From positions 2,461,001 through 2,525,000 of the forward strand of contig NZ_CP004372.1 of assembly GCF_000590925.1 (NCBI RefSeq): DNA of 64,000 nt. The letters run 5' to 3'. This document shows positions 16,670-26,355 of this stretch, one piece after another (position 1 is the stretch's first letter; the number at the start of each line of letters is the position of its first letter). Origin of the DNA: Roseibacterium elongatum DSM 19469. GTDB taxonomy: Bacteria > Pseudomonadota > Alphaproteobacteria > Rhodobacterales > Rhodobacteraceae. Position numbers and translations under genes: made by a program. Under the pieces are notes generated by a model, which had not been told where the DNA came from, ran no database searches, and saw nothing but the letters and a program-made list of their open reading frames with translations.

Positions 16670-17824
16670 ATGCGCATATCAACCCGATCGAATGTCGATC
16701 CCTTCATGGTGATGGACGTGATGGAGGCCGCCCGCGCGGCGGAAGAGGCCGGGCGCCACATCGTCCATATGGAAGTCGGCCAACCGGGCAGCGGCGCGCC
16801 CGAGGCCGCCCGGCGCCGGCTGGCGGACGAGATGGAAAAAGGCCCCCTTGGCTACACTGTCGCCCTGGGCCGTCCCGATCTGCGCGCGGCCATCGCGGCA
16901 CTTTATGACGAATGGTACGGGCTCGACCTCGATCCGGCGCGGGTCGTGCTCACCTCGGGGGCGTCGGGCGGGTTCCTTCTGGCCTTTTCGGCGCTGTTCG
17001 ACGCGGGCGACCGGGTGGCCCTGGGCGAGCCGTGCTATCCCTCCTATCGGCAGATCCTGCGCGCCATGAGCCTCGATCCCGTCGGCCTCGTCACCACGCC
17101 CCAGACCCGGTTTCAACCCACGCCGGGGCAATTGACCGAGGATCTGGCCGGCCTGATCGTGGCCAGCCCCGCGAACCCGACCGGCACCATGCTGGGGCAG
17201 GGCGAGATCGACGCGCTGGCCGGCGCCTGCGACGCCCAGAACATCGCCCTGATCTCGGACGAGATCTATCACGGCCTGCAATACGAGGGGCGGGCCATCT
17301 CGGCGCTTGAGGTGACGGACGAGGTCTATGTCATCAACTCCTTCTCCAAGTATTTCTCGATGACGGGCTGGCGTCTTGGCTGGATGGTCGTGCCCGAGGA
17401 TCACGTGCGCACCATCGAACGGCTGGCGCAGAACATGTTCATCTGCCCCAGCCATGCCAGCCAGATCGCGGCCCTTGGCGCCCTGTCGCCCGAGGGGCGG
17501 GCCGAGTTGGACCAGCACCGCGCGGTTTATGCCAGAAACCGCGAGATCCTGTTGGCCGGCCTGGCCAAGGCCGGCCTGACCAATACAGCGCCAGCCGACG
17601 GGGCCTTTTACGTCTATGCCGATGTGTCCCATCTGACCGGCGACAGCCTTGCCCTGGCCGACCGCATCCTGGCCGAGGCCGGGGTGGCCGTCACGCCGGG
17701 GCTCGATTTCGACAAGGGGCGCGGCGGCGGGACGCTGCGGTTCTCCTACGCGCGCGGCACGGCCGAGATCGAAGAGGGTGTGACCCGCCTGATCCGGTTT
17801 TCTCCGCCGGATGACGGCTCTTGA
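16670..17824 (+). CDS. pyridoxal-phosphate aminotransferase, class I/II
   Basis: This is a 384-residue fold-type I aminotransferase. Lys227 in NSFSKYFSMTGWRLGW is the PLP Schiff-base lysine. Other landmarks are LTSGASGGFLLAF (phosphate cup), ASPANPTGTM (Asn binding the PLP ring), SDEIYHGLQY, and the carboxylate-binding Arg in LRFSYARG near 366. It is close to the aspartate/alanine/valine-pyruvate aminotransferase branch, but the substrate cannot be fixed from sequence. Start 16670 has a GGGGGCAGAG site upstream. The amidase gene follows after 65 bp on the same strand. Confidence 0.9.
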   Translation: MRISTRSNVDPFMVMDVMEAARAAEEAGRHIVHMEVGQPGSGAPEAARRRLADEMEKGPLGYTVALGRPDLRAAIAALYDEWYGLDLDPARVVLTSGASGGFLLAFSALFDAGDRVALGEPCYPSYRQILRAMSLDPVGLVTTPQTRFQPTPGQLTEDLAGLIVASPANPTGTMLGQGEIDALAGACDAQNIALISDEIYHGLQYEGRAISALEVTDEVYVINSFSKYFSMTGWRLGWMVVPEDHVRTIERLAQNMFICPSHASQIAALGALSPEGRAELDQHRAVYARNREILLAGLAKAGLTNTAPADGAFYVYADVSHLTGDSLALADRILAEAGVAVTPGLDFDKGRGGGTLRFSYARGTAEIEEGVTRLIRFSPPDDGS

Positions 17825-17889
17825 CTCGAGGCTTGGGGCCGCGCCGGACCTTTGCTAACGTCGCGCCAAACGACACCGGAGCGAATGTC

Positions 17890-19110
17890 GTGCTGAGAGC
17901 AGTTCTGATCCTATGCCTGACGCTGGTCGCGTCCTTGCCTGCCGCGGCGCAGGGATTTGGCGCGATGGCGCGTGTTCTGGCGGGCGATAGCGCGCTCGGC
18001 GATCGGGGGCAGGGGGCCGAGATGACGCTGGCCCTGACCCAGGCGGTGCCGTTTCGCGTCTTTAGCCTGACCGGGCCCTATCGTGTGGTGGTCGATCTGC
18101 GACAGGTAAGTTGGTCTGGCTTGCCAGCCGATTTCGATGGGGCCGAGGCCGTGACCGGCGTCGATACCGGCGCGGCCTACCAGCCGGGCTGGTCGCGCAT
18201 GGTGCTGACACTCGACGCCCCGCTTTTGCCCGCGGTCGCAGCGATGCAGACCGATCCGGTGACAGGTGCGGCCGAAATCACCCTGCGGCTCGAGCCCGCA
18301 ACGCCCGAGGCCTTCGCCGCCGCCGCCGGTGCGCCACCGGGCACCGAGGCCGGTCTTGCCGCCAGGCAGGCCGCACCGCTTGTGGACGAGATCAGCCGCA
18401 CCGATGGACGGCTGGTGGTCGTTCTCGACCCGGGCCATGGCGGGGTCGATCCCGGTGCCGTGCGGGGGGCGCATCACGAGGCCGACCTCGTCCTGACCTT
18501 TGCGCGCGAGCTGCGCGAGGCGCTGCGCCGCACCGGTCAGGTCGAGGTGGTGATGACTCGCGATGCCGATATTTTCGTCCCGCTGCCCACTCGGATCACT
18601 CTGGCGCGGGCGGCGGGGGCGGACCTGTTCATCTCGATCCATGCCGATGCCGTGGCCGAGGGGCGGGCCCAGGGCGCCACCGTCTATACCCTGTCCGAGA
18701 CGGCCTCGGACGCGGCGTCGGCGGCCTTGGCCGAACAGCATGACCGCGCCGACCTGCTCGAAGGGGTGGATCTGTCGGGCACCGACGACGTGGTGGCCGA
18801 CATCCTGATGGATCTGGCGCGGGTCGAAACCGCGCCGCGCGCCGCCGCGTTGGCGGACACGCTGGTTGCGGGCATAGACCGGGCCGGTGTGGCGCTGCAT
18901 TCCCACCCAAGGGGTGCGGCGGGGTTTACGGTGCTCAAGGCGGCGGATATCCCGTCGGTCCTGCTGGAGATCGGGTTCATGTCCGCCGATGGCGACCTGG
19001 AAAACCTGTTGAATCCGGGTTGGCGCGCGCGGATGCAGGGCGCGCTGGTCGCGGCCATCCTCGACTGGGCCGAGGCCGACGCCGCGCGCAGCGCCCTGTT
19101 GCGGCAGTGA
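17890..19110 (+). CDS. N-acetylmuramoyl-L-alanine amidase with AMIN domain
   Basis: This is a 406-residue periplasmic cell-wall hydrolase that splits the septal peptidoglycan amide bond (AmiC type). Residues 1-20 are a signal peptide (LILCLTLVASLPAAAQG). An AMIN targeting domain lies at about 45-145, and the Amidase_3 catalytic domain from 175 has zinc ligands in LDPGHGGVDPG (His183), the Glu of the ADLVL region and SIHADA, with catalytic Glu in LEIGFMSA. GTG 17890 is chosen because it gives a clean signal peptide and has a GGAGCGA site; upstream ATG frames add a non-signal leader. A hairpin closes the gene at 19128. PBP1A is encoded 770 bp downstream. Confidence 0.92.
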   Translation: MLRAVLILCLTLVASLPAAAQGFGAMARVLAGDSALGDRGQGAEMTLALTQAVPFRVFSLTGPYRVVVDLRQVSWSGLPADFDGAEAVTGVDTGAAYQPGWSRMVLTLDAPLLPAVAAMQTDPVTGAAEITLRLEPATPEAFAAAAGAPPGTEAGLAARQAAPLVDEISRTDGRLVVVLDPGHGGVDPGAVRGAHHEADLVLTFARELREALRRTGQVEVVMTRDADIFVPLPTRITLARAAGADLFISIHADAVAEGRAQGATVYTLSETASDAASAALAEQHDRADLLEGVDLSGTDDVVADILMDLARVETAPRAAALADTLVAGIDRAGVALHSHPRGAAGFTVLKAADIPSVLLEIGFMSADGDLENLLNPGWRARMQGALVAAILDWAEADAARSALLRQ

Positions 19111-19127
19111 TCCGCGCGGACTGGGCC

Positions 19128-19151
19128 GAATTTCCTTCGAGAAGGAAATTC
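19128..19151. terminator. hairpin between convergent amidase and methyltransferase genes
   Basis: GAATTTCCTT-CGAG-AAGGAAATTC forms a ten-base-pair stem with a tetraloop and touches the stop codon of the minus-strand methyltransferase gene. There is no long T run, but its place between convergent stops favours a bidirectional terminator. Confidence 0.6.
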
Positions 19152-19776
19152 AGGCGTCGCGCGGTCCGCCGGTATACCGGGCCAGCCAGACCGAGTGGCC
19201 CATCAACGCGGCATCCTCGGGGCGGAACCAGATCACGTCGAAGCCATGTGACATCAATAGCCGCCGATAGGCCTCGGGCGCGAGACTGGCGTGATAGACG
19301 GGCGAGCGTCCCACGGTGCCGACCGCCTCGCCGGCCGCGGGGCCGGTGGTCAGCAACAGGCGCGCGCCGGGGGCGGCATGGGCGGCAAAGATCGGGAACA
19401 TGCCCTCTTGGTCCGTCGGCGAGAGGTGAAAGAAACTGTTAAACGCCAACAGGATGTCGAATGTCTGCCCGAGCGCCAGGCCGCGCATGTCGCGGTGAAC
19501 GCGCCGCATCTCGGGCACCCGTGCCGCCGCCTCGGCCAGCATGGCGGCCGCCCCATCGACGCCGGTGACACGATCGCCCCGCCCGACGAGCCACGCGGCG
19601 ATGGGCTGACCCGATCCGCATCCCAGGTCCAGCACGCGCAACCCCGGCGGACGGTCCGCGACACAGGCCTGCAGGGCCGGTTCCTCCCACAAGCTGCGGT
19701 TGCGCGTGGCGGCCCATTGCGCGGCCTCGACCTCGTAGGTGGGCAGAATGTCATCGGGGCCGGGACGCGTGCTCAT
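19150..19776 (-). CDS. class I SAM-dependent methyltransferase
   Basis: This is a 208-residue Rossmann methyltransferase. Motif I LRVLDLGCGSGQPIAAWL is near residues 46-63, motif II VTGVDGAAAMLAEA follows, and FDILLAFNSFFHL near 105-117 is the motif IV region, ending in a short sheet extension. It belongs to the broad methyltransf_25/11 group; the substrate is unknown. Start 19776 is used; a GTG 15 bases upstream is possible since an AAAGAGG run sits between the two. It is convergent with the amidase gene and divergent from PBP1A. Confidence 0.82.
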   Translation of the reverse strand: MSTRPGPDDILPTYEVEAAQWAATRNRSLWEEPALQACVADRPPGLRVLDLGCGSGQPIAAWLVGRGDRVTGVDGAAAMLAEAAARVPEMRRVHRDMRGLALGQTFDILLAFNSFFHLSPTDQEGMFPIFAAHAAPGARLLLTTGPAAGEAVGTVGRSPVYHASLAPEAYRRLLMSHGFDVIWFRPEDAALMGHSVWLARYTGGPRDA

Positions 19777-19880
19777 CGGGGCAATCTGCACCTCTTTGGG
19801 GCGCGCGAAAACCCGCCTGTGGCTTTTGACCCGATCCGCCGCGCCCCGTATAAGCGGGATATGCAGAAAAAGGCGCGGGC

Positions 19881-22475
19881 ATGATCCGATTCATCACTGG
19901 CATTTTCGGCGCGCTGTTCAGCGCGGTGACCCTCGGGCTGGTCTTTGCCGCGCTTGGCATCGGCGGCTTGCTGTTCATGTATTCGCGCGATCTGCCCGAT
20001 CACGAGACCCTCGCCAATTACGCGCCGGCCACGATCAGCCGCATCTATTCGCGCGAGGGGCAGGTGGTGGACGAATTCGCCGCCGAGCGCCGCCTGTTCA
20101 TCAGCGCCGAGGAAATCCCCGATTTCGTGGCCCAGGCTTTCGTCTCGGCCGAAGACCGCAATTTCTACGAGCACCAGGGCTATGACCCCCGCGCCATCGC
20201 CGCCGCCTTCGTCGAGGCCGTGCGCTCGCGCGGGCGCGACGTGCGCGGGGCCTCGACCATCACGCAGCAGGTGATGAAGAACTTCCTTCTGGATGGCAGC
20301 CGCACCATCGAACGCAAGGTGCGCGAGATCATCCTTGCCGCGCGGATCGAGCGGAGCCTGTCCAAGGACCGTATCCTGGAATTGTATCTCAACGAGATCT
20401 TCCTCGGGCAGAACTCCTACGGTGTGGCCGCGGCCGCGCAAACCTATTTCAACGCCCCGCTCGAGGATCTGACGATCGGGCAGGCGGCCTACCTGGCCGC
20501 CCTTCCGCAGCGCCCCGCTACGCTGCATCCGGTGCGCGATTACGACGATGCCGTCAGCCGCCGCAACTATGTGCTGCGCGAGATGTTACAGAACGGCTAC
20601 ATCACCCGCGACGAGATGGAACAGGCGCAGGCCGCGCCGCTGGAAACCGTTCAGGGCGGCCATATCGAGGCGTATCGCGGCTCGATCCCGCCGCGGAACT
20701 ATTTCACCGACGAGATCCGCCGCCAGCTGTCGAACCGCTATGGCGAGGATGAGTTCTTCACCGGCGGGTATGCCGTGCGCTCGTCGATGGATGAAAGCCT
20801 GCAAGAGGTGGCCGAGGCCGCGTTGCGCCGCGCGCTTGAACGCTATGATCGCGACCGCGGGCTGTGGCGCGGCCCGCAGGACCGGGTCGACCCCGCCGAA
20901 TTGACCGACGAGGAAAGCTGGCGTGGTGCCTTGGCGCGCGCCGATATTCCGCGCGATATCGACGGCTGGTACCCGGCCGTCGTTCTTGCGGTCGGCGACA
21001 GCAGCGCCCGGATCGGGATCGAGGGCGTGGACGAGGACGCGGACGGCCATTTCATCCCGGCCGAGGATGTCACATGGGCGCGCCCGGTGGACGCAGACGG
21101 CAATCGCGGATCGCAGGCGCGGGTGGCCGGCGATTTGCTGAGCGTCGGCGATGTCGTGCATGTGCGCGCCATGACCCGCGACAGCGATGGCAGCTTCATG
21201 CGCTGGACCCTGCGGCAGGTGCCCGAGGTGCAGGGCGCCTTCATGGCGATGGACGTGAACACGGGGCGCGTCCTGGCGATGCAGGGCGGGTTTTCCTACC
21301 AGGCCTCCAGCTTCAACCGCGCCACGCAGGCCACGCGTCAGCCCGGCTCGTCCTTCAAGCCCCTGGTCTATGCCGCCGCGCTGGATTCGGGCTACAGCCC
21401 CAATACCATCGTCATCGACGCCCCGATCGAGGTCGAGACCGGCGATGGCATCTGGCGACCGACCAATGCCTCGAACCAGTTTTACGGGCCCTCGCCGCTG
21501 CGCACCGGGATCGAGCGGTCGCGCAACCTGATGACGGTGCGCCTGGCGCAGGATGTGGGCATGGAAACCGTCGCGCGCTATGCCGAACGCTTCGGCGTCT
21601 ATGACGACATGCAGCCGTTCCTGGCCAACAGCCTCGGCGCGCAGGAGAGCACCCTGTTCCGCATGGTGGCGGCCTATGCGATGTTCGCCAATGGTGGCGA
21701 GCGGGTCGAACCGACGCTGGTCGACCGCATCCAGGATCGCTATGGCCGCACCGTCTATCGCCATGATCAGCGGCTGTGCGCCGATTGCGATCTCGAGCAG
21801 ATCGACGCTGGCCTTGCCCCGCGCATCGTGTCGAACCGCGAGCGGGTGATCGACCCGATCACCGCTTATCAGTTAACCTCGATGATGCAGGGCGTCGTGC
21901 AACGCGGCACCGCCGCCGGCACGGTGGGCGGCGCGGGTCTGGGCGTGCCTTTAGCGGGCAAGACCGGCACGACCAACGATGCACGCGACGTGTGGTTCGT
22001 GGGCTTTTCCTCGACCATCGTGGCGGGCTGCTACATCGGCTATGACCAGCCGCGCAGCCTTGGGCGCGGGGCGTCGGGCGGCGGCATGTGCGGACCCGTC
22101 TTTGCCCAGTTCATGCGCGAGGCGATCCGCGAATATGGCGGCGGCGCCTTCGAGGTGCCCGAGGGCGGCACCTTCTATCCGATCGACCGCTATTCCGGTC
22201 AGCGTCTGCCGGCCGGCAGCCAGGGCGAGCATGTGGTCTACGAGCTGTTTCGCGAGGGCGAGGCCCCCTATGAGGGGCTGTTGTCGGTCATCGACGGCGG
22301 CTGGGGCATGGGGTCGGACCTGCCGATGTTCGGCGCGGGCGAGGGCGATGCGCCCGAGGGCGGCCCCGCCGCCACCGCCCCCGAAGAGGCGACGGTCGAA
22401 ACCACCGGCGGTGGTGAGGCGCGCGTGCCCACGGGCACCGGGTTCGGCACGCTGTCCTCGGGCGGTCTCTACTAG
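19881..22475 (+). CDS. mrcA: penicillin-binding protein 1A
   Basis: This is an 864-residue bifunctional peptidoglycan synthase anchored by one N-terminal helix (residues 8-35). The GT51 glycosyltransferase domain (about 45-235) has FVSAEDRNFYEHQGYD, with the catalytic Glu, and RGASTITQQVMKN. An OB-like insert at about 300-440 follows. The transpeptidase domain has SSFK (Ser490/Lys493), the SRN motif in GIERSRN and GKTGTTND (Lys694). The C-terminal tail is Gly/Pro-rich. It polymerises and crosslinks glycan strands in the periplasm. The start is preceded by a modest AAAGGCGCGGGC site. The length is normal for the family. Confidence 0.95.
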   Translation: MIRFITGIFGALFSAVTLGLVFAALGIGGLLFMYSRDLPDHETLANYAPATISRIYSREGQVVDEFAAERRLFISAEEIPDFVAQAFVSAEDRNFYEHQGYDPRAIAAAFVEAVRSRGRDVRGASTITQQVMKNFLLDGSRTIERKVREIILAARIERSLSKDRILELYLNEIFLGQNSYGVAAAAQTYFNAPLEDLTIGQAAYLAALPQRPATLHPVRDYDDAVSRRNYVLREMLQNGYITRDEMEQAQAAPLETVQGGHIEAYRGSIPPRNYFTDEIRRQLSNRYGEDEFFTGGYAVRSSMDESLQEVAEAALRRALERYDRDRGLWRGPQDRVDPAELTDEESWRGALARADIPRDIDGWYPAVVLAVGDSSARIGIEGVDEDADGHFIPAEDVTWARPVDADGNRGSQARVAGDLLSVGDVVHVRAMTRDSDGSFMRWTLRQVPEVQGAFMAMDVNTGRVLAMQGGFSYQASSFNRATQATRQPGSSFKPLVYAAALDSGYSPNTIVIDAPIEVETGDGIWRPTNASNQFYGPSPLRTGIERSRNLMTVRLAQDVGMETVARYAERFGVYDDMQPFLANSLGAQESTLFRMVAAYAMFANGGERVEPTLVDRIQDRYGRTVYRHDQRLCADCDLEQIDAGLAPRIVSNRERVIDPITAYQLTSMMQGVVQRGTAAGTVGGAGLGVPLAGKTGTTNDARDVWFVGFSSTIVAGCYIGYDQPRSLGRGASGGGMCGPVFAQFMREAIREYGGGAFEVPEGGTFYPIDRYSGQRLPAGSQGEHVVYELFREGEAPYEGLLSVIDGGWGMGSDLPMFGAGEGDAPEGGPAATAPEEATVETTGGGEARVPTGTGFGTLSSGGLY

Positions 22476-22558
22476 CGCGCGGGATCTGCGCGCGCCCGCT
22501 TGAGGGTGGGCGCGCGATCCTCTATCTCTGCCACACCGTTCGAGAAAGGCAGACAAAG

Positions 22559-23681
22559 ATGCGCGCCGAAACCCAAGGCCATATCGAGAAGATCCGCAAA
22601 TCGCTGGACCTGCTGGGTCAGCGCATGGATATCGAGACCGCCCAGCACCGGCTGGAGGAATTCAACGCGCGCGTCGAGGATCCCAACCTGTGGAACGACC
22701 AGGCCGCAGCGCAAAAGCTGATGCGCGACCGCCAGATGCTGGTCGACAAGCTGGCCACCTACGAGCAGATCAAGTCGGGTCTGAACGACAATGTCGAATT
22801 GATCGAACTGGGAGATGGGAGGACGATGCCGAGGTCGTCGCCGAGGCCGAGCAGGCCCTTGCCGATCTGGTCAAGGTGGCCGCCGCCAAGGAGCTTGAGG
22901 CCCTGCTCGATGGCGAGGCGGATGGCAACGACACGTTCCTCGAAATCAACGCGGGCGCCGGCGGCACCGAGGCCTGCGACTGGGCGCAGATGCTGGCGCG
23001 CATGTTCACCCGCTGGGCCGAGAAGAAGGGCTACGAGGTCGAGCTGCAATCCGAGGAGGCCGGCACGGAGGCCGGGATCAAATCGGTCAGCTACAAGATT
23101 TCCGGCCCCAATGCCTATGGCTGGCTGAAATCCGAAAGCGGCGTGCATCGGCTTGTCCGCATCTCGCCCTTCGGCAAGGGCACGCGAGAGACGTCTTTCG
23201 CCTCGGTCTGGGTCTACCCGGTCGGGACGACAATATCGAGATCGACGTGAACCCCGCCGATATCCGCATCGACACCTACCGATCCTCGGGCGCGGGCGGG
23301 CAGCATGTGAACACGACCGACTCGGCCGTGCGGATCACCCACGCGCCCACCGGCATCGTCGTCACCAGTTCCGAGAAATCGCAGCACCAGAACCGCGACA
23401 TCGCCATGAAGGCCTTGAAATCGCGTCTCTATCAGCTGGAACTCGATCGTCGCAACGCCGCCATCAACGAGGCCCACGAGGCCAAGGGCGATGCCGGATG
23501 GGGCAACCAGATCCGATCTTACGTGTTGCAGCCCTACCAGATGGTCAAGGATCTGCGCACCGGGTTCGAGACCAGCGATACCCAGGGCGTTCTGGACGGC
23601 GATCTCGACGGGCTGATGGCCAGCGTTCTGGCGCAGGATGTTTCGGGCAAAAGCCGCGCCGACGCCCGCGCCGAGGATTAG
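22559..23681 (+). CDS. prfB: peptide chain release factor 2 (two frame breaks)
   Basis: RF2 releases the peptide at UAA and UGA. Evidence is the anticodon-like SPF tripeptide in RISPFGKG and the catalytic GGQ in [13 protein letters not shown], with an N-terminal helical domain beginning [19 protein letters not shown]. The frame is broken at 22817-22819 and at 23224-23226; adding one base at each gives 374 residues, the usual RF2 length. Neither site is the programmed +1 shift seen in many prfB genes, which lies near codon 25 at a UGA, so I treat both as sequence errors. ATG 22559 follows GAAAGGCAG. Confidence 0.95.
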
Positions 23682-23896
23682 GGCCGCGCCCCCCTCATCG
23701 GGGTTGCGCCCATCGCGGTCGGGTCCGCGGCGGGGCTTCTGTCAGGGTCGGTCAGACCGGCGTCGGAAAACAGCCGCGTGCCCAATGCCTCCAGCATCGA
23801 GGGCGTGCCCGGATGGGTCGGGATCGTTGCGGTCGTCGCAATCAACACGGCCAGCAGGTTGGCGCTGACGCTGGGTGGCAGGAATCTGAGACGCAT
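23678..23896 (-). CDS. hypothetical small protein, 72 aa, possible signal peptide
   Basis: This small frame on the minus strand starts at ATG 23896 with GAGGAG three bases before it and ends against the prfB stop. The N-terminus [20 protein letters not shown] looks like a short hydrophobic export or anchor segment, followed by a Pro/Ala/Thr-rich stretch. I do not recognise it. It fills the gap between prfB and the amidase gene and is the only frame there with a ribosome site. It could be spurious. Confidence 0.35.
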   Translation of the reverse strand: MRLRFLPPSVSANLLAVLIATTATIPTHPGTPSMLEALGTRLFSDAGLTDPDRSPAADPTAMGATPMRGARP

Positions 23897-24041
23897 GAAC
23901 TCCTCGCCTCGGGTGGCATTGCCCGAGTCTTTCTATCGGGTTCTTGCGCCCAGACCTCGATCGGGATCAAGCCCTGATGATTGCGCGCTTCGTCACATCC
24001 GGGCTAGGGGAAGGGGACACAAGAAAAGAACGGGGGAAGAG

Positions 24042-25427
24042 ATGCGCGATCTGATGGGCCTTGGGGCGCTCGACCTGGCACAGGCCATCGCGCGGCGCGA
24101 TCTTTCGCCGGTCGATCTGATGCGTGCCACGCTGGCCCGGATCGACGCGGTGAATGGCGATGTCAACGCCATCGTCAGCCTGCGGGACCGCGAAACCCTG
24201 ATGGGCGAGGCCCGCCTGGCCGAGGCGATGGCGCCCGAGGGGTGGCTGCACGGCATCCCCGTCGCCATCAAGGACCTGGTCGGGGTCAAGGGGCTGCGCT
24301 CGACCTGGGGCTCACCGATCCTGGCGGGGAACGTGCCGGTCGAGGATGACGCCATCGTGCGCCGGATGCGCGCTGCAGGGGCCATCATCATCGGCAAGAC
24401 GAATGTGCCGCAATTCGGCCTGGGCTCGCATTCGACAAACCCCGTCTTCGGCCCCACGCGCAACCCGATGGACCTGTCGAAAACCGCGGGCGGCAGTTCC
24501 GGCGGCGCGGCGGCGGCACTGGCCACGGGCATGTTGGCCATCGCCGATGGCTCGGACATGATGGGCAGCCTGCGCAACCCGGCGGCCTGGTGCGATGTCT
24601 GGGGGATGCGCCCGACCGTGGGCCTTGTCACGGGCGATGTGCGCGATGCGGTGCTGCTGCATCGGCTGTCCACGCTGGGGCCGATGGCGCGCGACCTGGC
24701 TGACCTTTCGGCCTTTCTCGGCACCTTGTCGGGTGGGGCATTCGACGCAAGCGCTGATGCATCGACCAAACCGCGCATCGGCTGGCTGGGCGATTGGGGC
24801 GGCGCCTATCCGATGGAGGCAGGCATCCTCGGCTCGGCCGAGGCGGCGGTGGCGCGCATGCCCGATCTGGGCTGGACGGTCGAGGCGGTGGCCCCGCCGG
24901 TGCCGGCCGATCTGCTCTGGCAAAGCTGGACCGACCTGCGCAGCTTTGCCGTGGCGATGGACCTGGCGATCCACTACCGCGACGAAGACACCCGTGCGCG
25001 CCTCAACCCCCAGGCGCAATGGGAGGTGGCGCGCGGGCTGGCGATGACAGGCGACCGGGTCGAGGCCGCCGCCGCGCTGCGCCGCGACTGGCTGGCCGCG
25101 CTGGACCAACTGTTCGCGCAGTATGACGCGGTGGTTCTGCCCTCGACCCAGGTCTGGCCATTCCCGGTCGACTGGGACTGGCCGCGCGAGATCGCGGGGC
25201 AGGGGTTGGATACCTATCACCGCTGGATGGAGGTGGTCGTCCCGGCCAGCCTTGCGGGTCTTCCAGTGGTGAATCTGCCCGCCGGGATTGCCGGGAATGG
25301 CCTGTCGCACGGGTTGCAACTGATCGGGCCGGCCGGGTCGGACGCAAGGCTGCTGACCCTGGCTGCGGCCTGGGAAGAGATGATGGGCCCGCGCCCCATC
25401 CACCGCCAAGACGCTTTACGCATGTGA
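24042..25427 (+). CDS. amidase (amidase signature family)
   Basis: This is a 461-residue amidase signature enzyme, hydrolysing a carboxamide. The Ser-cisSer-Lys triad is visible: Lys in IPVAIKDLVGVKG near residue 79, and the serines in AGGSSGGAAAALATG near 152-160. The oxyanion stretch is DGSDMMGSLRNPA, where family members usually have DGGGSIR; the DMMGS spelling is seen in several uncharacterised amidases. It is not a GatA: there is no gatC/gatB partner. Start 24042 follows CGGGGGAAGAG; a longer upstream frame overlaps the small minus-strand gene and lacks support. A DUF2189 gene follows 38 bp later. Confidence 0.88.
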   Translation: MRDLMGLGALDLAQAIARRDLSPVDLMRATLARIDAVNGDVNAIVSLRDRETLMGEARLAEAMAPEGWLHGIPVAIKDLVGVKGLRSTWGSPILAGNVPVEDDAIVRRMRAAGAIIIGKTNVPQFGLGSHSTNPVFGPTRNPMDLSKTAGGSSGGAAAALATGMLAIADGSDMMGSLRNPAAWCDVWGMRPTVGLVTGDVRDAVLLHRLSTLGPMARDLADLSAFLGTLSGGAFDASADASTKPRIGWLGDWGGAYPMEAGILGSAEAAVARMPDLGWTVEAVAPPVPADLLWQSWTDLRSFAVAMDLAIHYRDEDTRARLNPQAQWEVARGLAMTGDRVEAAAALRRDWLAALDQLFAQYDAVVLPSTQVWPFPVDWDWPREIAGQGLDTYHRWMEVVVPASLAGLPVVNLPAGIAGNGLSHGLQLIGPAGSDARLLTLAAAWEEMMGPRPIHRQDALRM

Positions 25428-25465
25428 AATCGGCGGTCTAAGCTTCGCACGGGAGGAGTGCGAAC

Positions 25466-26257
25466 ATGACTGACGTGTCGGGCCACGGCGCGCCGTCCAA
25501 GGTGCCGCGCGTGAACCAGATGGCCATGGGCGATCTGTGGTACGCGCTACGGATGGGCGCGCGGGATTTCTACCGCAAACCGATGATGGGCCTGTTCTTT
25601 TCGCACGTCTACGTGGTGGGTGGTTGGCTGATCTACCTGTTCCTCTTCGTGACCGAGCAGGAATGGTGGGCGATCCCCTTTACCGTGGGCTTCCCCCTGC
25701 TGGGGCCGTTTCTGGCCGTGGGCCTTTACGAGGTGTCACGCCGGCTCGAGATCGGCGACACCGATTTCCGCCGCAACGACATTTTCGGCGTGATCTGGCG
25801 GCAGCGCCTGCGGCAACTGCCCTCGATGGCCTGGGTGGTGATCGTGTATTTCCTGTTCTGGTCCTTCTTCGCCCATATGCTGTTCGCGCTGTTCCTCGGG
25901 CCATCGGTCCTGACCAACGTCACCACGTCCTATGCCTATCTGCTGGAGCCCGAGGGGGTCAGCATGCTGGTGGTCGGAACGGCCTTTGGCGCGGTCTTCG
26001 CCCTTGTGCTGTTCGCGCTGACGGTGGTCTCGCTGCCCCTGTTGCTGGACAAGGAACTGGATTTCGTCACCGCGATGCTGACCTCGATCAAGGTGGTGCA
26101 GCGCAACAAGCGCGTGATGCTGGTCTGGGCCGCGACCATCGCGGGGCTGACATTTCTGGGATTGATGCCGTTTCTTGTGGGCCTGTTCGTCGTGCTGCCG
26201 ATCCTTGGGCATGCGACGTGGCATATCTATCGCCGCGCCCTGACGCCGCTGGACTGA
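25466..26257 (+). CDS. DUF2189 integral membrane protein
   Basis: This 263-residue inner-membrane protein has about five to six hydrophobic segments. It contains the DUF2189 hallmarks: an N-terminal WYALRMGARDF amphipathic stretch, FPLLGPFLAVGLYEVSRRLE near residues 73-92, and a C-terminal VLPILGHATWHIYRRAL. The function is unknown; many family members are annotated as possible cytochrome-c-oxidase-associated proteins, but nothing here supports that. ATG 25466 follows GGGAGGAG. The amidase gene is 38 bp upstream and a terminator follows the gene. Confidence 0.85.
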   Translation: MTDVSGHGAPSKVPRVNQMAMGDLWYALRMGARDFYRKPMMGLFFSHVYVVGGWLIYLFLFVTEQEWWAIPFTVGFPLLGPFLAVGLYEVSRRLEIGDTDFRRNDIFGVIWRQRLRQLPSMAWVVIVYFLFWSFFAHMLFALFLGPSVLTNVTTSYAYLLEPEGVSMLVVGTAFGAVFALVLFALTVVSLPLLLDKELDFVTAMLTSIKVVQRNKRVMLVWAATIAGLTFLGLMPFLVGLFVVLPILGHATWHIYRRALTPLD

Positions 26258-26281
26258 CCGCAAGGGCAGGAAACGTGACAG

Positions 26282-26310
26282 AAAAAAGCCGGGCGCGCAG
26301 GCCCGGCCTT
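26282..26310. terminator. bidirectional terminator between DUF2189 and bactofilin genes
   Basis: GCCGGGC-GCGCAG-GCCCGGC at 26288-26307 is followed by CTTT on the plus strand and, on the minus strand, by six T (from the A run at 26282-26287). Confidence 0.8.
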
Positions 26311-26355
26311 TGATCTTGTCGCGGGGCCACACCAGGGGCGCGGCCGGTGGCAGCG

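Noticed and set aside
22559..22820. Programmed frameshift in prfB
   Set aside because: The known +1 site lies near codon 25 at a UGA after an internal ribosome-like site. The breaks here are near codons 87 and 222, have no UGA and are base losses in G runs.
23778..24042. Longer N-terminus for the amidase
   Set aside because: The extra 88 codons have no amidase similarity and overlap the small minus-strand frame. The start at 24042 has a ribosome site.
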